A stretch of DNA of 64,000 bases from an uncultured Pelagibacteraceae bacterium (GTDB lineage Bacteria > Pseudomonadota > Alphaproteobacteria > Pelagibacterales > Pelagibacteraceae), in contig CABZXO010000002.1 of NCBI GenBank assembly GCA_902529645.1, forward strand, positions 1 through 64,000. Direction: 5' to 3'. A program made the position numbers and the translations under genes. Positions 10,101 through 19,379 of the stretch are shown one piece after another; within the stretch, counting starts at the first letter, position 1; every line of letters begins with the position of its first letter. Below the pieces are notes generated by a model. It was not told where the DNA came from and searched no databases. It saw nothing but the letters and a program-made list of their open reading frames with translations.

Positions 10101-11685
10101 TTGTCACTTGGCTAAAATTCTGTCTAAAAAAATGGTATAACGGTCTATACCTATCTGACAAAACGGCCAATGGTGTATCATCCCCCATGGATCCGATCGC
10201 TTCTTTAGCATCTTCTGCCATAGGATGCAGTATGAGTTCAAGGTCTTCTAAACTTATTCCAAAAGTATATTGTCTTCTTCTTAAATCATCTCCCAAAAAA
10301 TAATTTTTTTCATCTGAAATAATTAACTTATCATCTAAGTCTATAATTTGTGAATTAAAGTGTTTATATTCTTTAGCTAAATAATCTTTTATTTGCTTGT
10401 TAGTAAATACTTTTCCTTTTTCTATTCTAACTCCAATTATTTCCCCAGGACCCAATCTTCCCTTTGACAAAATTCTTTTTTCATTTAATTCGATCATCCC
10501 TGTTTCAGAACCTGCGAATAATAATTTGTCTTTTGTTATTGCATATCTTAAAGGTCTTAATCCATTTCTATCATTTGCAGCTATAACCCACTCATTATCA
10601 GTTCCAGCAATTGCTGCCGGTCCATCCCATGGCTCCATAGTACTGTTTAGAAAATTAAATAATTGTTGGTGATCTTTTGGTAAAGTTTTATTTTTTTTAG
10701 ACCATGCATCTGGAACTAACATAAGCTTTGCTAAAGGAGCAGGCTGACCAGATATATTTAATAATTCAAAAACATTATCTAATGCAGCAGAGTCTGATGC
10801 TCCCTGTTGTATAACAGGTTTTAAGTTTTCAACATCGTCAAAAAGGGGACTGTTCATCTCTTGTTCATGAACCTTCATCCAATTTTTATTTCCTCTATAA
10901 GTATTAATTTCTCCATTATGTGCTATAGCTCTAAAGGGTTGAGCTAAATTCCAGCTAGGTGCTGTGTTTGTTGAAAATCTTTGATGAAAAATAGCAAACC
11001 TCGAAACAAATCTCTCATCTTTTAAATCAAGGTAGAAATCTGAGATAGCTTCAGCTAAAAACATCCCCTTGTAAATGATAGATTTAGAACTCAATGAACA
11101 AATATAAAAATTGTTTAAAGACTTTCTAAAAGCTTCATTTTCTATCTTTCTTCTAGTTTCATAAATTTTTCTTTCTAAATCTTTATTTGTTAATTCTGGA
11201 TCATAAGGTTTAAACAATACTTGGATAATTTCAGGCATTGTTTGGAATGCCTTTTCTCCTAAAACTTTTGGATTAACTGGAACTTGTCTCCAGCCATAAA
11301 TACTAAAATCATTTTTTGTTAATTCACTTTCAACAATAGTTTTGCAGCTTTCTTGTGCTGCGTAATCATTCCGAGGTAGAAATATCATGCCCACACATAT
11401 TTCAGAATTGTCATGTGTGTGTCCTGTCACTTCTATCTTTTCAATGAAGAAATCTTTTGGTATTTCAACATGAATCCCAGCTCCATCACCAGTTTTCCCA
11501 TCGGCATCTACAGCGCCTCTATGCCAAACTGCTTTTAAAGCCTCAATACCATACTCTACAACCTTACGAGATTTTTTACCTTCAGTTGATGCAATTATAC
11601 CAACACCACAAGCATCATGCTCCATGTCTTCTGAATAAACATTATTTTCTTTTAAAAGGTGAAGGTTCTTTTTATAATTTTCCAT
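7180..11685 (-). CDS. gltB: Glutamate synthase [NADPH] large subunit
   Basis: A 1501-residue enzyme that moves the amide nitrogen of glutamine to 2-oxoglutarate. The class II amidotransferase domain begins at Cys26 (HDACGVG), so a 25-residue propeptide must be removed. The FMN/2-oxoglutarate barrel is in the region of PGEGGQLPGFK and HNGGTGATPQTS. The 3Fe-4S cysteines are in MVRQCHSNTCPVGVC. The C-terminal GXGXG beta-helix includes GGTVVILGDVGDNFAAGMTGG. Length is typical. The start overlaps the gltD stop by one base (TAATG), so it is translated from the gltDB message. Confidence 0.98.
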   Translation of the reverse strand: MENYKKNLHLLKENNVYSEDMEHDACGVGIIASTEGKKSRKVVEYGIEALKAVWHRGAVDADGKTGDGAGIHVEIPKDFFIEKIEVTGHTHDNSEICVGMIFLPRNDYAAQESCKTIVESELTKNDFSIYGWRQVPVNPKVLGEKAFQTMPEIIQVLFKPYDPELTNKDLERKIYETRRKIENEAFRKSLNNFYICSLSSKSIIYKGMFLAEAISDFYLDLKDERFVSRFAIFHQRFSTNTAPSWNLAQPFRAIAHNGEINTYRGNKNWMKVHEQEMNSPLFDDVENLKPVIQQGASDSAALDNVFELLNISGQPAPLAKLMLVPDAWSKKNKTLPKDHQQLFNFLNSTMEPWDGPAAIAGTDNEWVIAANDRNGLRPLRYAITKDKLLFAGSETGMIELNEKRILSKGRLGPGEIIGVRIEKGKVFTNKQIKDYLAKEYKHFNSQIIDLDDKLIISDEKNYFLGDDLRRRQYTFGISLEDLELILHPMAEDAKEAIGSMGDDTPLAVLSDRYRPLYHFFRQNFSQVTNPPIDSLRENKVMSLKTRFGNLGNILNFDNLTKQNIYVLNSPILSNSQFEKFINFFGNNSSIIDCTFSEEETLFDSIKKIQKEAEIAVRQGVTQLILSDKELSNSKLPIPMLLAVGSINSFLIEKKLRGYVSINVQSGEALDTHSFATLIGVGATTVNPYLAFDSLFQRHEKKLFGQFSFDECVERYIKSVNAGLLKIMSKMGISVLSSYRGGCNFETVGLSRTIVADYFPGVVSKISGIGLTGIEKKIREIHKEAFESSETILPIGGIYRYRKNGETHQYQGKLIHLLQSAVGSNSYDAYKRYADGIYSLPPINLRDLIDFREKKLSGPIDISEVEPIENILKRFGSGSMSHGALSKEAHETLATGMNRIKGASCSGEGGEDASRFKILDNGDSANSRVKQIASARFGVTVNYLNNCNEIEIKIAQGAKPGEGGQLPGFKVTEEIAKLRHSTPGVTLISPPPHHDIYSIEDLAQLIYDLKQINPKARIGVKLVASSGVGTIAAGVAKAKADIILISGHNGGTGATPQTSVKYVGIPWEMGLTEANQVLTLNNLRHKVTLRTDGGIKTGRDVVIAAMMGAEEYGVATTALVAMGCIMVRQCHSNTCPVGVCTQDEKLREKFTGTPEKVVNLFTFIASEVREILADLGFKSLNEVIGRTDLLKQVSKGSPNLDDLDLNPLFVQADTGNNPRYCEDHEINSVPDTLDQQIWPEIEKTLNNSEKIEKEYQIKNTHRAVGTRISHHLYKKYGYEKLDENFLVLNFKGSAGQSFGAFSSKGLKLVLKGDANDYVGKGLSGAIISIKLPEESNLVSNENTILGNTVLYGATSGKLFAAGQAGERFSVRNSGAVTVIEGCDSNGCEYMTGGTVVILGDVGDNFAAGMTGGMAFIYDKSQQFEKKVNPESVVWQNIETDYWKEYLKNLVSEHFKETESQLSKKIIENFEDEVNNFVQVCPKEMLDKLKNPITLKKDIKKVS

Positions 11686-13124
11686 TAAGCCACTTTTTTT
11701 TCCACTTTAGATTTACTCTCTAGATAAGTTTTAATTGAAGCTGCTGCATCTCTTCCATCTTTTATCGCCCAAACAACTAATGAAGCTCCTCTAACTATAT
11801 CACCAGCAGCGAACACTCCTTTTATATTTGTTTCCATAGTATCAAAATCTGTTTTAATAGTTCCCCACTTTGTTACTTGTAATTCGCTACTATCGAACAA
11901 ATTTGGTAAATCCTCAGGATCAAAACCTAGTGCTTTGATAACCAAATCTGCTTTTGTTTCGTAACTTGAACCTTCTTGTACTTGTGGCTTTCTTCTTCCT
12001 GTCTCGTCTGGATCACCTAATTTAATTTGATCTACAATTATTTTTTCTACTTTATTTTTACCTTTAAATTCTTTAGGACTTGATAACCAAACAAACTCAA
12101 CACCTTCTTCTTCTGCATTTGCAACTTCTCTAGCAGATCCTGGCATATTTTCTTTATCCCTTCTATACAAACATTTAACAGATTTTGCCTTCTGTCTTAT
12201 AGAAGTTCTTACACAATCCATTGCTGTGTCACCTCCACCAATTACAACAACATCTTTACCTTCTGCATTTAAAATTCCTTTATCAAACAACTCAACATCA
12301 TCTCCTAGACCTTTTTTATTAGATGCTGTTAAAAAATCCATTGCAGGAAAAATATTATCAAGATCATTTCCAGGTAAGTTTACTTCTCTTGCTTTATAAA
12401 CTCCTGTAGCAATTAAAATTGCATCGTGTTTTTTTCTCAATTGGTCTAGGCTTGCATCTTTACCAACTTCAAAATTTTGAACAAATTCAATTCCTCCATC
12501 CTCTAAGAGTTTTGTTCTTCGCTCTACAATTTCTTTTTCTAATTTAAAATTTGGAATTCCATAAATTAGTAATCCTCCTGCTCTATCATATCTATCGTAG
12601 ACAGTGATTTTATATCCATTTTTTCTTAATTGTTCTGCAGCAGCTAAACCAGCAGGACCCGCTCCTATAATTCCTATGCTTTGATTTTTTTCATTCGTTA
12701 CCTTAATTGGTTTTACCCAGCCTTCAGCCCAAGCATTATCTGTAATATATTTTTCTACTGATCCAATAGTTACTGTTCCATGACCAGACTGTTCAATTAC
12801 ACAATTTCCCTCGCATAATCTATCTTGGGGGCAAATTCGGCCACACACTTCGGGCATATTGTTTGTACTTTGGGATAATTCATACGCCTCTTTTAATCTT
12901 CCCTCTGCTGTTAGTTTAAGCCAATCTGGAATGTTGTTACTTAAAGGACAATGAACTTGGCAAAAGGGTACTCCACATTGCGAACACCTACTTGACTGTT
13001 CTTTGGCTTTTTCATTGATATACTCGTCATAAATTTCGTTAAAATCTTTCTTTCTCGTATCAACTTCTCTTTTAGGTGGAGTTTGTTGACCTATTTTAAC
13101 AAATTTGAGCATTTTATCTGGCAT
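11685..13124 (-). CDS. gltD: Glutamate synthase [NADPH] small subunit
   Basis: A 479-residue FAD protein that takes electrons from NADPH and passes them to GltB through Fe-S clusters. Two N-terminal cysteine sets (CSQCGVPFCQVHCP, then CGRICPQDRLCEGNC) carry the 4Fe-4S clusters. The FAD site is GIIGAGPAGLAAAE and the NADPH site is VVIGGGDTAMDC. The order gltD then gltB is the reverse of E. coli. The upstream 183-bp spacer holds an inverted repeat that could be a nitrogen-responsive operator. Confidence 0.97.
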   Translation of the reverse strand: MPDKMLKFVKIGQQTPPKREVDTRKKDFNEIYDEYINEKAKEQSSRCSQCGVPFCQVHCPLSNNIPDWLKLTAEGRLKEAYELSQSTNNMPEVCGRICPQDRLCEGNCVIEQSGHGTVTIGSVEKYITDNAWAEGWVKPIKVTNEKNQSIGIIGAGPAGLAAAEQLRKNGYKITVYDRYDRAGGLLIYGIPNFKLEKEIVERRTKLLEDGGIEFVQNFEVGKDASLDQLRKKHDAILIATGVYKAREVNLPGNDLDNIFPAMDFLTASNKKGLGDDVELFDKGILNAEGKDVVVIGGGDTAMDCVRTSIRQKAKSVKCLYRRDKENMPGSAREVANAEEEGVEFVWLSSPKEFKGKNKVEKIIVDQIKLGDPDETGRRKPQVQEGSSYETKADLVIKALGFDPEDLPNLFDSSELQVTKWGTIKTDFDTMETNIKGVFAAGDIVRGASLVVWAIKDGRDAAASIKTYLESKSKVEKKVA

Positions 13125-13181
13125 AATATTATTTAAGTTTTGGCAAAATATACCCTGATTTATGTATATAAAGCATAAAAT

Positions 13182-13200
13182 AGGTCATATATATTGACCT
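13182..13200. promoter_or_regulatory. Inverted repeat AGGTCA-N7-TGACCT (candidate operator)
   Basis: A perfect 6-bp inverted repeat with a 7-bp AT spacer, 58 bp before the gltD start and 108 bp before uppP. Spacing of half-site centres is about 13 bp, which is plausible for a dimeric regulator. A second weaker repeat, GCATA-N5-TATGC, lies at 13245-13259 nearer uppP. No regulator can be named. Confidence 0.35.
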
Positions 13201-13307
13201 TAATTTATAAATTATTACCGCCAATTAACACATTTTTAATTTTTGCATAGCTATTATGCTTAAATCGAATTGTTTTAAATAAATACTTTATAAGTTACGA
13301 AGAAACA

Positions 13308-14072
13308 ATGTTTCAAAATATTATAGAAGTTTTAATTCTCTCCGCAATTCAAGGAATATCTGAATTTCTTCCTATTAGTTCTTCTGCTCATTTAATTTTG
13401 GTTTCTACTTTATATGAATTTAAATCTAGTTCTTTGCTTATTGATATCAGCCTCCATCTAGGTTCACTAATAGCTATAATTTATTTTTTTAAAGATGAAT
13501 TGTTTGATATCAGAAAAAATAAAAGAATTTTAAATTTAATTGTATTAGGATCTATTCCATTAATAATTGTTGGATACATACTTTATAGTACAAATTTAAT
13601 TTATCAGTTAAGAAATTTAGAAGTCATTGCTTGGACTACTTTAATATTCGCAATTATTTTATACATCTCAGACAAAAATCGATTTGATAAAAAAATTTCT
13701 TCAAATTTAAATTTTCAGTCAATAATATTTATAGGTGTTTTCCAAATTTTCTCTCTTGTACCCGGAGTGAGTAGGGCAGGAATTACTATAACAGCTGCGA
13801 GAATTTTAAAATTTAATAGAGTAGATTCAAGTAAGATATCTTTTTTACTTTCAATCCCAGCATTAGCTGGGGCTAGTGTCTTAAGCTTGAAAGATATGTT
13901 GGAACAATCAATTCAGTTTAATTACTTAGTTGTTATCGCAATTATATCCTCTTTTATTTTTTCTTTTTTAACAGTTAAATTCTTTTTAATTTATATAAAC
14001 AAATTTTCAATGAATGCGTTTGTAATTTATAGAATAATAGTTGCTTTGATTTTATTTAGTTTAGTTTATTAA
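13308..14072 (+). CDS. uppP: Undecaprenyl-diphosphatase
   Basis: A 254-residue polytopic membrane protein that dephosphorylates undecaprenyl diphosphate to recycle the lipid carrier for peptidoglycan and surface polysaccharides. The two family signatures are visible: GISEFLPISSSAHLIL (about 16-31) and PGVSRAGITITAARIL (about 150-165), with roughly eight membrane segments around them. Length is near normal. The stop interlocks with that of the convergent transporter by 4 nt (TTAA). Confidence 0.95.
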   Translation: MFQNIIEVLILSAIQGISEFLPISSSAHLILVSTLYEFKSSSLLIDISLHLGSLIAIIYFFKDELFDIRKNKRILNLIVLGSIPLIIVGYILYSTNLIYQLRNLEVIAWTTLIFAIILYISDKNRFDKKISSNLNFQSIIFIGVFQIFSLVPGVSRAGITITAARILKFNRVDSSKISFLLSIPALAGASVLSLKDMLEQSIQFNYLVVIAIISSFIFSFLTVKFFLIYINKFSMNAFVIYRIIVALILFSLVY

Positions 14073-14962
14073 GTATATTTCCTCTTAATTAAAGGGAGTA
14101 ATTGAGATAAGAGAACTCCACATAGAATAAAAAAACATCCAAGTAAATTATTAACATCTAGAATTTGATTTAAAATAAACCAAGCAGCTATAGTCGCAAA
14201 TACACCTTCAAGAGAAAAAATTATAGCTGCAGGCGCTGGAGTAATATTACGCTGGGCATAAATTTGTAATACAAATGCGAATCCACCAGATAATATACCT
14301 GCATATAAAATTGAATAAATTTCCATTAAAATATTACTTAAAATAAATTCTTCATAAATAATTCCAATTATAAATGAAAAAATGGCCACAATTAAAGTCT
14401 GTGCAGCTCCTAAGGTAAGTGGAAGATTGTATTTGGTTATAATGATCCCAGTAAAAATAATATGAGTACTCCAAAATAAAGCTCCTAGAACAACTAAAGT
14501 ATCTCCTAATCTTACTGTTGCATCATGAAAATTTGTTAATAAATATCCTCCAATTAAACATAGAACTACAGAAGGCCATACACTCCAATGCATTGTTTTT
14601 TTGCCAAACAAAAAAATGATAATCGGTACCATTGGCACATAAAAAATTGTAAAAAAAGCAGCATTTGCAACATCTGTATAAAGCAAAGCAACTTGTTGTA
14701 GTGCTGAACCTAAGAATAAAGAAATTCCAATTAACAATGAATAAATTATGAAAGTTTTTTTATCTAATTTAAATTCTGATTTAAAATTTTTTAATTCAAA
14801 TAAAATCAAAAGTGGAGTTATGGCTAAAAAACCAACAAAAAACCTCACAGCATTAAATGTAAAAGGGCCAATATTATCCATGCCTGTGTCTTGAGCAATA
14901 AAAGTTGTTCCCCAAATGAAAGTGCACAATAAGGCACTAAATAATGATATGGATTTACTCAT
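14069..14962 (-). CDS. EamA-family (DMT) transporter
   Basis: A 297-residue integral membrane protein with ten hydrophobic segments arranged as two EamA repeats (FIWGTTFIAQDTG at the start of the first; LGALFWSTHIIFTGIII at the start of the second). Members are usually exporters of amino acids, nucleosides or other metabolites; the substrate here is unknown. It lies 6 nt downstream of aceF on the same strand, so it may be co-transcribed with the pyruvate dehydrogenase genes. Its stop codon is shared with uppP. Confidence 0.85.
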   Translation of the reverse strand: MSKSISLFSALLCTFIWGTTFIAQDTGMDNIGPFTFNAVRFFVGFLAITPLLILFELKNFKSEFKLDKKTFIIYSLLIGISLFLGSALQQVALLYTDVANAAFFTIFYVPMVPIIIFLFGKKTMHWSVWPSVVLCLIGGYLLTNFHDATVRLGDTLVVLGALFWSTHIIFTGIIITKYNLPLTLGAAQTLIVAIFSFIIGIIYEEFILSNILMEIYSILYAGILSGGFAFVLQIYAQRNITPAPAAIIFSLEGVFATIAAWFILNQILDVNNLLGCFFILCGVLLSQLLPLIKRKYT

Positions 14963-14968
14963 TTTTAA

Positions 14969-16231
14969 CTAGACAGCTAGTTTATAAGCAAAATTTTTGC
15001 CTAAGTTTTCTTTTAGATCATTATTAAACCTAGCTGCTTCTGCACCGTCAATAATTCTGTGATCGTAAGATAAAGAAATTGGAAGCATAGTCCTGGTTTG
15101 AAACCTACCATTCATAAAAATTTGTTTTTTTTCTGATCTTCCTACTCCTAATATAGCAACTTCAGGATAATTAATTATAGGGGTAAAAAATGAACCTCCT
15201 ATACCACCTAAACTCGTAATCGTCATCGAGCCGCCAAACAATTCTTTTTTATCAATTTTTAAATTTCTACAAAGTTCACTTACCTCTTTTAATTCTTTAC
15301 TTATGAGAGAAATTTTTTTGTTATTTGCATTTCTTATTTTTGGAACCATTAATCCATTTGGTGTGTCAACTGCTATCCCAATATGGTAATATTTTTTTAA
15401 AGTCATTTTTCCAGTCTCAATTTCGTCGATAGAAGAATTAAAACTAGGAAATTTCTTAAGAGATGCAACTAAAGCCTTTATTATAAATGCTAGAGGTGTA
15501 ATTTTAATTTTTTCACCAGTATACATATCTGTTAATGAACTTCTAAAACTTTCCATCTCAGTTATGTCGGCTTCATCGTGATTTGTAACATGAGGAATTG
15601 TTGTCCATGAATTTGTAAGATATTTTGATGATAATTTTTTTACTCTTGGTATGTCTTTAATTTCTATTTCACCAAAATCAGAATGTTCAAATTCGTTTTT
15701 AATTTTATCTTGTTTACTATCTTTTACTACAACGTTGTTTTTTGAATTAGATGAAACAAATTTTTTAATATCATCTTCAACAACCCTGCCATCTTTCTGA
15801 CTTCCCACAACTTGATTAATATCTACACCAAGTTCTCTTGCAAATTTTCTAGCTTTTGGACTTGCAGATGAAATATTTGAAATATTATTTTTAGAAAAAG
15901 TTTTTTCTTGAATTTCAGGTTTTATTTCCTCAATATTTTTTGACTTTTTTTCAATTTCTGGTTTTTCTTTAACCTCTTCCTTTTTCATTTCAGCGGAACT
16001 CTCTATAGTTAAAATTAAGTCGCCCTCAGAAACTTTGTCTCCTACTTTAATTTTTAAATTTTTAATTTTACCTTCTAAATTTGATGGTATTTCTACGCTA
16101 GATTTATCACTTTCAATTGTTATTAGAGTATCGTTTTTTTTAATTGATTGACCTTCAGAAACTAATACCTCAATGACCTCAACATCTTTAAAATCTCCAA
16201 TATTAGGTACTTTAATCTCAGTTTCTGACAT
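14969..16231 (-). CDS. aceF: Pyruvate dehydrogenase E2, dihydrolipoamide acetyltransferase
   Basis: A 420-residue E2 core subunit. There is one N-terminal lipoyl domain (lipoyl Lys43 in ESDKSSVEIPS). A charged linker follows, then the peripheral-subunit-binding domain (SASPKARKFARELGVD, about 122-137) and the catalytic domain ending with HRIIDGAEAARF, where HxxxDG is the acetyl-transfer motif. E. coli AceF has three lipoyl domains; this one has one, with another carried by E1. It directly follows aceE without spacing. No dihydrolipoamide dehydrogenase gene lies in the window. Confidence 0.95.
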   Translation of the reverse strand: MSETEIKVPNIGDFKDVEVIEVLVSEGQSIKKNDTLITIESDKSSVEIPSNLEGKIKNLKIKVGDKVSEGDLILTIESSAEMKKEEVKEKPEIEKKSKNIEEIKPEIQEKTFSKNNISNISSASPKARKFARELGVDINQVVGSQKDGRVVEDDIKKFVSSNSKNNVVVKDSKQDKIKNEFEHSDFGEIEIKDIPRVKKLSSKYLTNSWTTIPHVTNHDEADITEMESFRSSLTDMYTGEKIKITPLAFIIKALVASLKKFPSFNSSIDEIETGKMTLKKYYHIGIAVDTPNGLMVPKIRNANNKKISLISKELKEVSELCRNLKIDKKELFGGSMTITSLGGIGGSFFTPIINYPEVAILGVGRSEKKQIFMNGRFQTRTMLPISLSYDHRIIDGAEAARFNNDLKENLGKNFAYKLAV

Positions 16232-19200
16232 TTATAACTTTGTTGGCATTGGTTTATTACTATCAATATTATACTTCTTCATTGCATCTTTTGCATATTT
16301 AGAAGTTATAAGCTGTTCTTTTGCCAAAATACTTAAACCGTAAGCAACCAAATGTTCTTTATCTACCTCAAAAAATTTTCTTAAATTTTTTCTTGTATCA
16401 CTTCTTCCAAAACCATCCGCTCCTAATGAATAAAAACTTTTATTAGTATAAGGTCTGATTTGATCAGAATTCATTCTCATATAATCAGATGCAGCCATAA
16501 TTGGACCTTCTGTTTGACCCAGACATTGCTCAACATGAGATTTTTTAGGTTCTTTATCTGGGTTCAAAAGATTATATCTTTCTACTTCCATTCCATCTTT
16601 TCTTAATTCATTAAAACTTGTTACACTCCATATCTCGCTGTCAATTTGATAATCATTTTGTAAAATCTCTGCAGCAGAAATCATTTCCCTTAAGATGGTT
16701 CCTGATCCTAAAAGTTGGATTTTAGTTTTTTTGTATTTATTAAATTCTTTTATTTTATACATACCCTTTAAAATGCCTTCCTCACAATTTTTATCTTTTG
16801 GCATTTCTGGATGTGAGTAATTTTCATTCATTGTTGTAATATAATAAAAAACATTCTCATTTTTCTCGTGCATTCTTCTTAAACCTTCTCGAAAAATTAC
16901 CGCTAATTCATAATGAAATGTAGGATCATAAGTTACACAATTTGGAATAGTTGATGCAATTAAATGACTATGCCCATCCTGGTGTTGTAAGCCTTCTCCA
17001 GCTAATGTTGTTCTTCCAGCTGTTGCGCCTACCAAAAATCCTCTAGCCTGACTATCCCCAGCTGCCCAAGCTAAATCTCCTATTCTTTGAAAACCAAACA
17101 TTGAATAAAAAATATAAATTGGGATCATTTCGATATCATGATTAGTATATGCAGTGGCAGCAGCAATCCATGAAGACATAGCACCTGCTTCATTGATACC
17201 CTCCTCTAAAACTTGACCACTTTTATCTTCTCTATAAGAACTTAATTGAGCTGCATCTTCAGGTTCATATTTTTGCCCCTCATGTGCATAAATTCCAATT
17301 TTTTGAAAAAAACCTTCCATTCCAAAAGTTCTGGCTTCATCAGGAATAATTGGAACTAATCTAGGAGATATATTTTTATCTCTTAATAAATTAGTTAGCA
17401 TTCTCACAAGCGCCATTGTGGTGGACATTTCTTTTTCACCAGTTGATACTTTCATAAAATCAAAAATATCTTTGGTTGGTGCTTTTATTGGTTTTGCAAA
17501 AGTAGATCGTTCAGGTAAAAATCCACCTAATTTAATTCTTCTTTCTTTAATGTATTTTATTTCAGGTGATTTTTCATCTGGCTTGAAATATTCAATATTT
17601 TTTACTTGTTTATCTGTTAAAGGAACGTCAAATCTATCTCTATAATACATCAAGTCATCAACATCTAATTTTTTAGTTTGGTGAGTAGTATTCACGCTTT
17701 CACCGGATTTTCCCATTCCATAACCTTTAATAGTTTTAGTGATAATTACTGTTGGACTTCCTTGATTTTTGGTTGCTTTATCATATGCAGCAAAAACTTT
17801 ATGAGGATCATGTCCACCTCTATTGAGTCGCCATATATCTTTATCAGACATGCTTGAAACTAATTCTAATGTTTCAGGAGATTTTCCAAAAAACTTTTCT
17901 CTTACATAAGCACCATCTCTTGCTTTCATTGCTTGATACTCTCCATCTACTGTCTCATTCATAATTTTTACTAATTGACCAGTTTTGTCGTTAGCTATCA
18001 ATGAATCCCAATACGATCCCCAAATTACCTTTATTACATTCCAGCCAGCTCCTCTAAAACTTCCTTCAAGTTCTTGAATAATTTTTCCATTACCTCTAAC
18101 TGGACCATCCAATCTTTGAAGATTACAATTAATTACAAAAATTAAATTATCTAAATTTTCTCTCGCAGCCAGCCCAATTGCTCCCATCGACTCTGGTTCA
18201 TCCATTTCTCCATCACCTAAAAAAGCCCATATTTTTCTTCCTTCATCTTTAATCAAACCTCTATTTATTAAATATTTCATGTACCTAGCTTGATATATGG
18301 CAAGCATAGGACCTAAACCCATGGATACAGTAGGGAACTGCCAAAAATTTGGCATAAGCCATGGATGTGGATATGAAGATAAACCTCCAGGTTTTACCTC
18401 TTGTCTGAAACTATCTAACTGTTTTTCATTTAATCTACCTTCTAAGAAAGCTCTTGCATACATTCCTGGAGCACTATGTCCTTGAAAATAAATTAAATCC
18501 CCACCAAATTTATTATTTTTTGCTCTCCAAAAATGATTCATCCCAACATCATATAATGTTGCAGCAGAGGCAAATGTACCAATATGTCCACCAAGCTCAG
18601 GATATTTTTTATTTGCACGTACCACCATTGCGGCTGCATTCCATCTAATTAATGATCTAATTCTTCTTTCAATATTTTGATCACCACTAGACTTTACTTC
18701 AGCCTCAGGAGGTATTGTATTAATGTATGGAGTATTTTGAGTATAGGGAATATTTGCTCCATCACGATAAGCTTTATTAATTAATTCTTTTATTAAAAAA
18801 TGCGCTCTGTGATTTCCATCTTTCGAAATAACTGCAGATAAAGACTCTAACCAATCTTGAGTTTCAAGTGGATCGATATCAGAACCATTAACAACTTGAA
18901 TTGTAGATTGTTTTTTCTCTAATACTGTTTCTCTAATAATTTTTTTTTCGTCTTTTTTTTCAGCTATTGCTTCTTCAGCTTGTTTAATTATTTTTTCTGT
19001 ATCTTTTGGAAGAATGCTTTCAGACGATGTTTTTGATGATGATGTAAGATTGAGCAATAAATCTCCTTTGGAAACTTTATCACCAACTTTAACTGTCACA
19101 TTATCTACTTTTCCAGAAACAGTAGAAGGAATTTCAACACTTGATTTGTCACTTTCAATTGTAACTATTGGATCATTTTCTTTAATTTGATCACCAGGTT

Positions 19201-19270
19201 TTACAAGTATCTCTATAACCTCAACATTTTCAAAATCACCAATGTCAGGTACAAGTATTTTTTCACTCAT
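16232..19270 (-). CDS. aceE: Pyruvate dehydrogenase E1, homodimeric type, with N-terminal lipoyl domain
   Basis: A 1012-residue protein. Residues 1-78 form a complete lipoyl domain (VPDIGDFENVEVIEILV; lipoyl Lys42 in ESDKSSVEIPS). A charged, helix-prone linker of about 50 residues follows. From about residue 130 it is a normal AceE-type thiamine diphosphate E1, with the TPP motif GDGEMDEPES and NCNLQRLDGPV. It decarboxylates pyruvate and acetylates lipoyl groups. The lipoyl domain is closely similar to that of the adjacent aceF, suggesting duplication and fusion. Most Alphaproteobacteria use the two-subunit PdhA/PdhB E1, so this type is also noteworthy. Confidence 0.95.
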   Translation of the reverse strand: MSEKILVPDIGDFENVEVIEILVKPGDQIKENDPIVTIESDKSSVEIPSTVSGKVDNVTVKVGDKVSKGDLLLNLTSSSKTSSESILPKDTEKIIKQAEEAIAEKKDEKKIIRETVLEKKQSTIQVVNGSDIDPLETQDWLESLSAVISKDGNHRAHFLIKELINKAYRDGANIPYTQNTPYINTIPPEAEVKSSGDQNIERRIRSLIRWNAAAMVVRANKKYPELGGHIGTFASAATLYDVGMNHFWRAKNNKFGGDLIYFQGHSAPGMYARAFLEGRLNEKQLDSFRQEVKPGGLSSYPHPWLMPNFWQFPTVSMGLGPMLAIYQARYMKYLINRGLIKDEGRKIWAFLGDGEMDEPESMGAIGLAARENLDNLIFVINCNLQRLDGPVRGNGKIIQELEGSFRGAGWNVIKVIWGSYWDSLIANDKTGQLVKIMNETVDGEYQAMKARDGAYVREKFFGKSPETLELVSSMSDKDIWRLNRGGHDPHKVFAAYDKATKNQGSPTVIITKTIKGYGMGKSGESVNTTHQTKKLDVDDLMYYRDRFDVPLTDKQVKNIEYFKPDEKSPEIKYIKERRIKLGGFLPERSTFAKPIKAPTKDIFDFMKVSTGEKEMSTTMALVRMLTNLLRDKNISPRLVPIIPDEARTFGMEGFFQKIGIYAHEGQKYEPEDAAQLSSYREDKSGQVLEEGINEAGAMSSWIAAATAYTNHDIEMIPIYIFYSMFGFQRIGDLAWAAGDSQARGFLVGATAGRTTLAGEGLQHQDGHSHLIASTIPNCVTYDPTFHYELAVIFREGLRRMHEKNENVFYYITTMNENYSHPEMPKDKNCEEGILKGMYKIKEFNKYKKTKIQLLGSGTILREMISAAEILQNDYQIDSEIWSVTSFNELRKDGMEVERYNLLNPDKEPKKSHVEQCLGQTEGPIMAASDYMRMNSDQIRPYTNKSFYSLGADGFGRSDTRKNLRKFFEVDKEHLVAYGLSILAKEQLITSKYAKDAMKKYNIDSNKPMPTKL

Positions 19271-19280
19271 TTTTTAAAAA

Positions 19281-19379
19281 GGGTTTATATACCCAAATAA
19301 AAGTATGTTTAATGTTATTTTAGCACAATAATTAGCCTTTTTGTGCAAAGCTGTATTTTTATTTAACAAAATTTGTTAA
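19281..19379. promoter_or_regulatory. aceE / tRNA-Arg divergent spacer with inverted repeats
   Basis: The 158-bp spacer holds three small inverted repeats. TTAACAAA-A-TTTGTTAA at 19363-19379 is a 17-bp near-perfect palindrome. GCACAA-N12-TTGTGC lies at 19323-19346. GGGT-N6-ACCC (19281-19294) sits 10 bp before the aceE start. Any could be an operator for aceE, but no known site (for example PdhR) is recognised. An extended -10 (TGGTATATT), near 19404-19412, probably drives the tRNA. Confidence 0.3.

Noticed and set aside
8288..10672. Several plus-strand frames inside gltB
   Set aside because: Shadow frames of a long, well-conserved gene; compositions are those of antisense translation.
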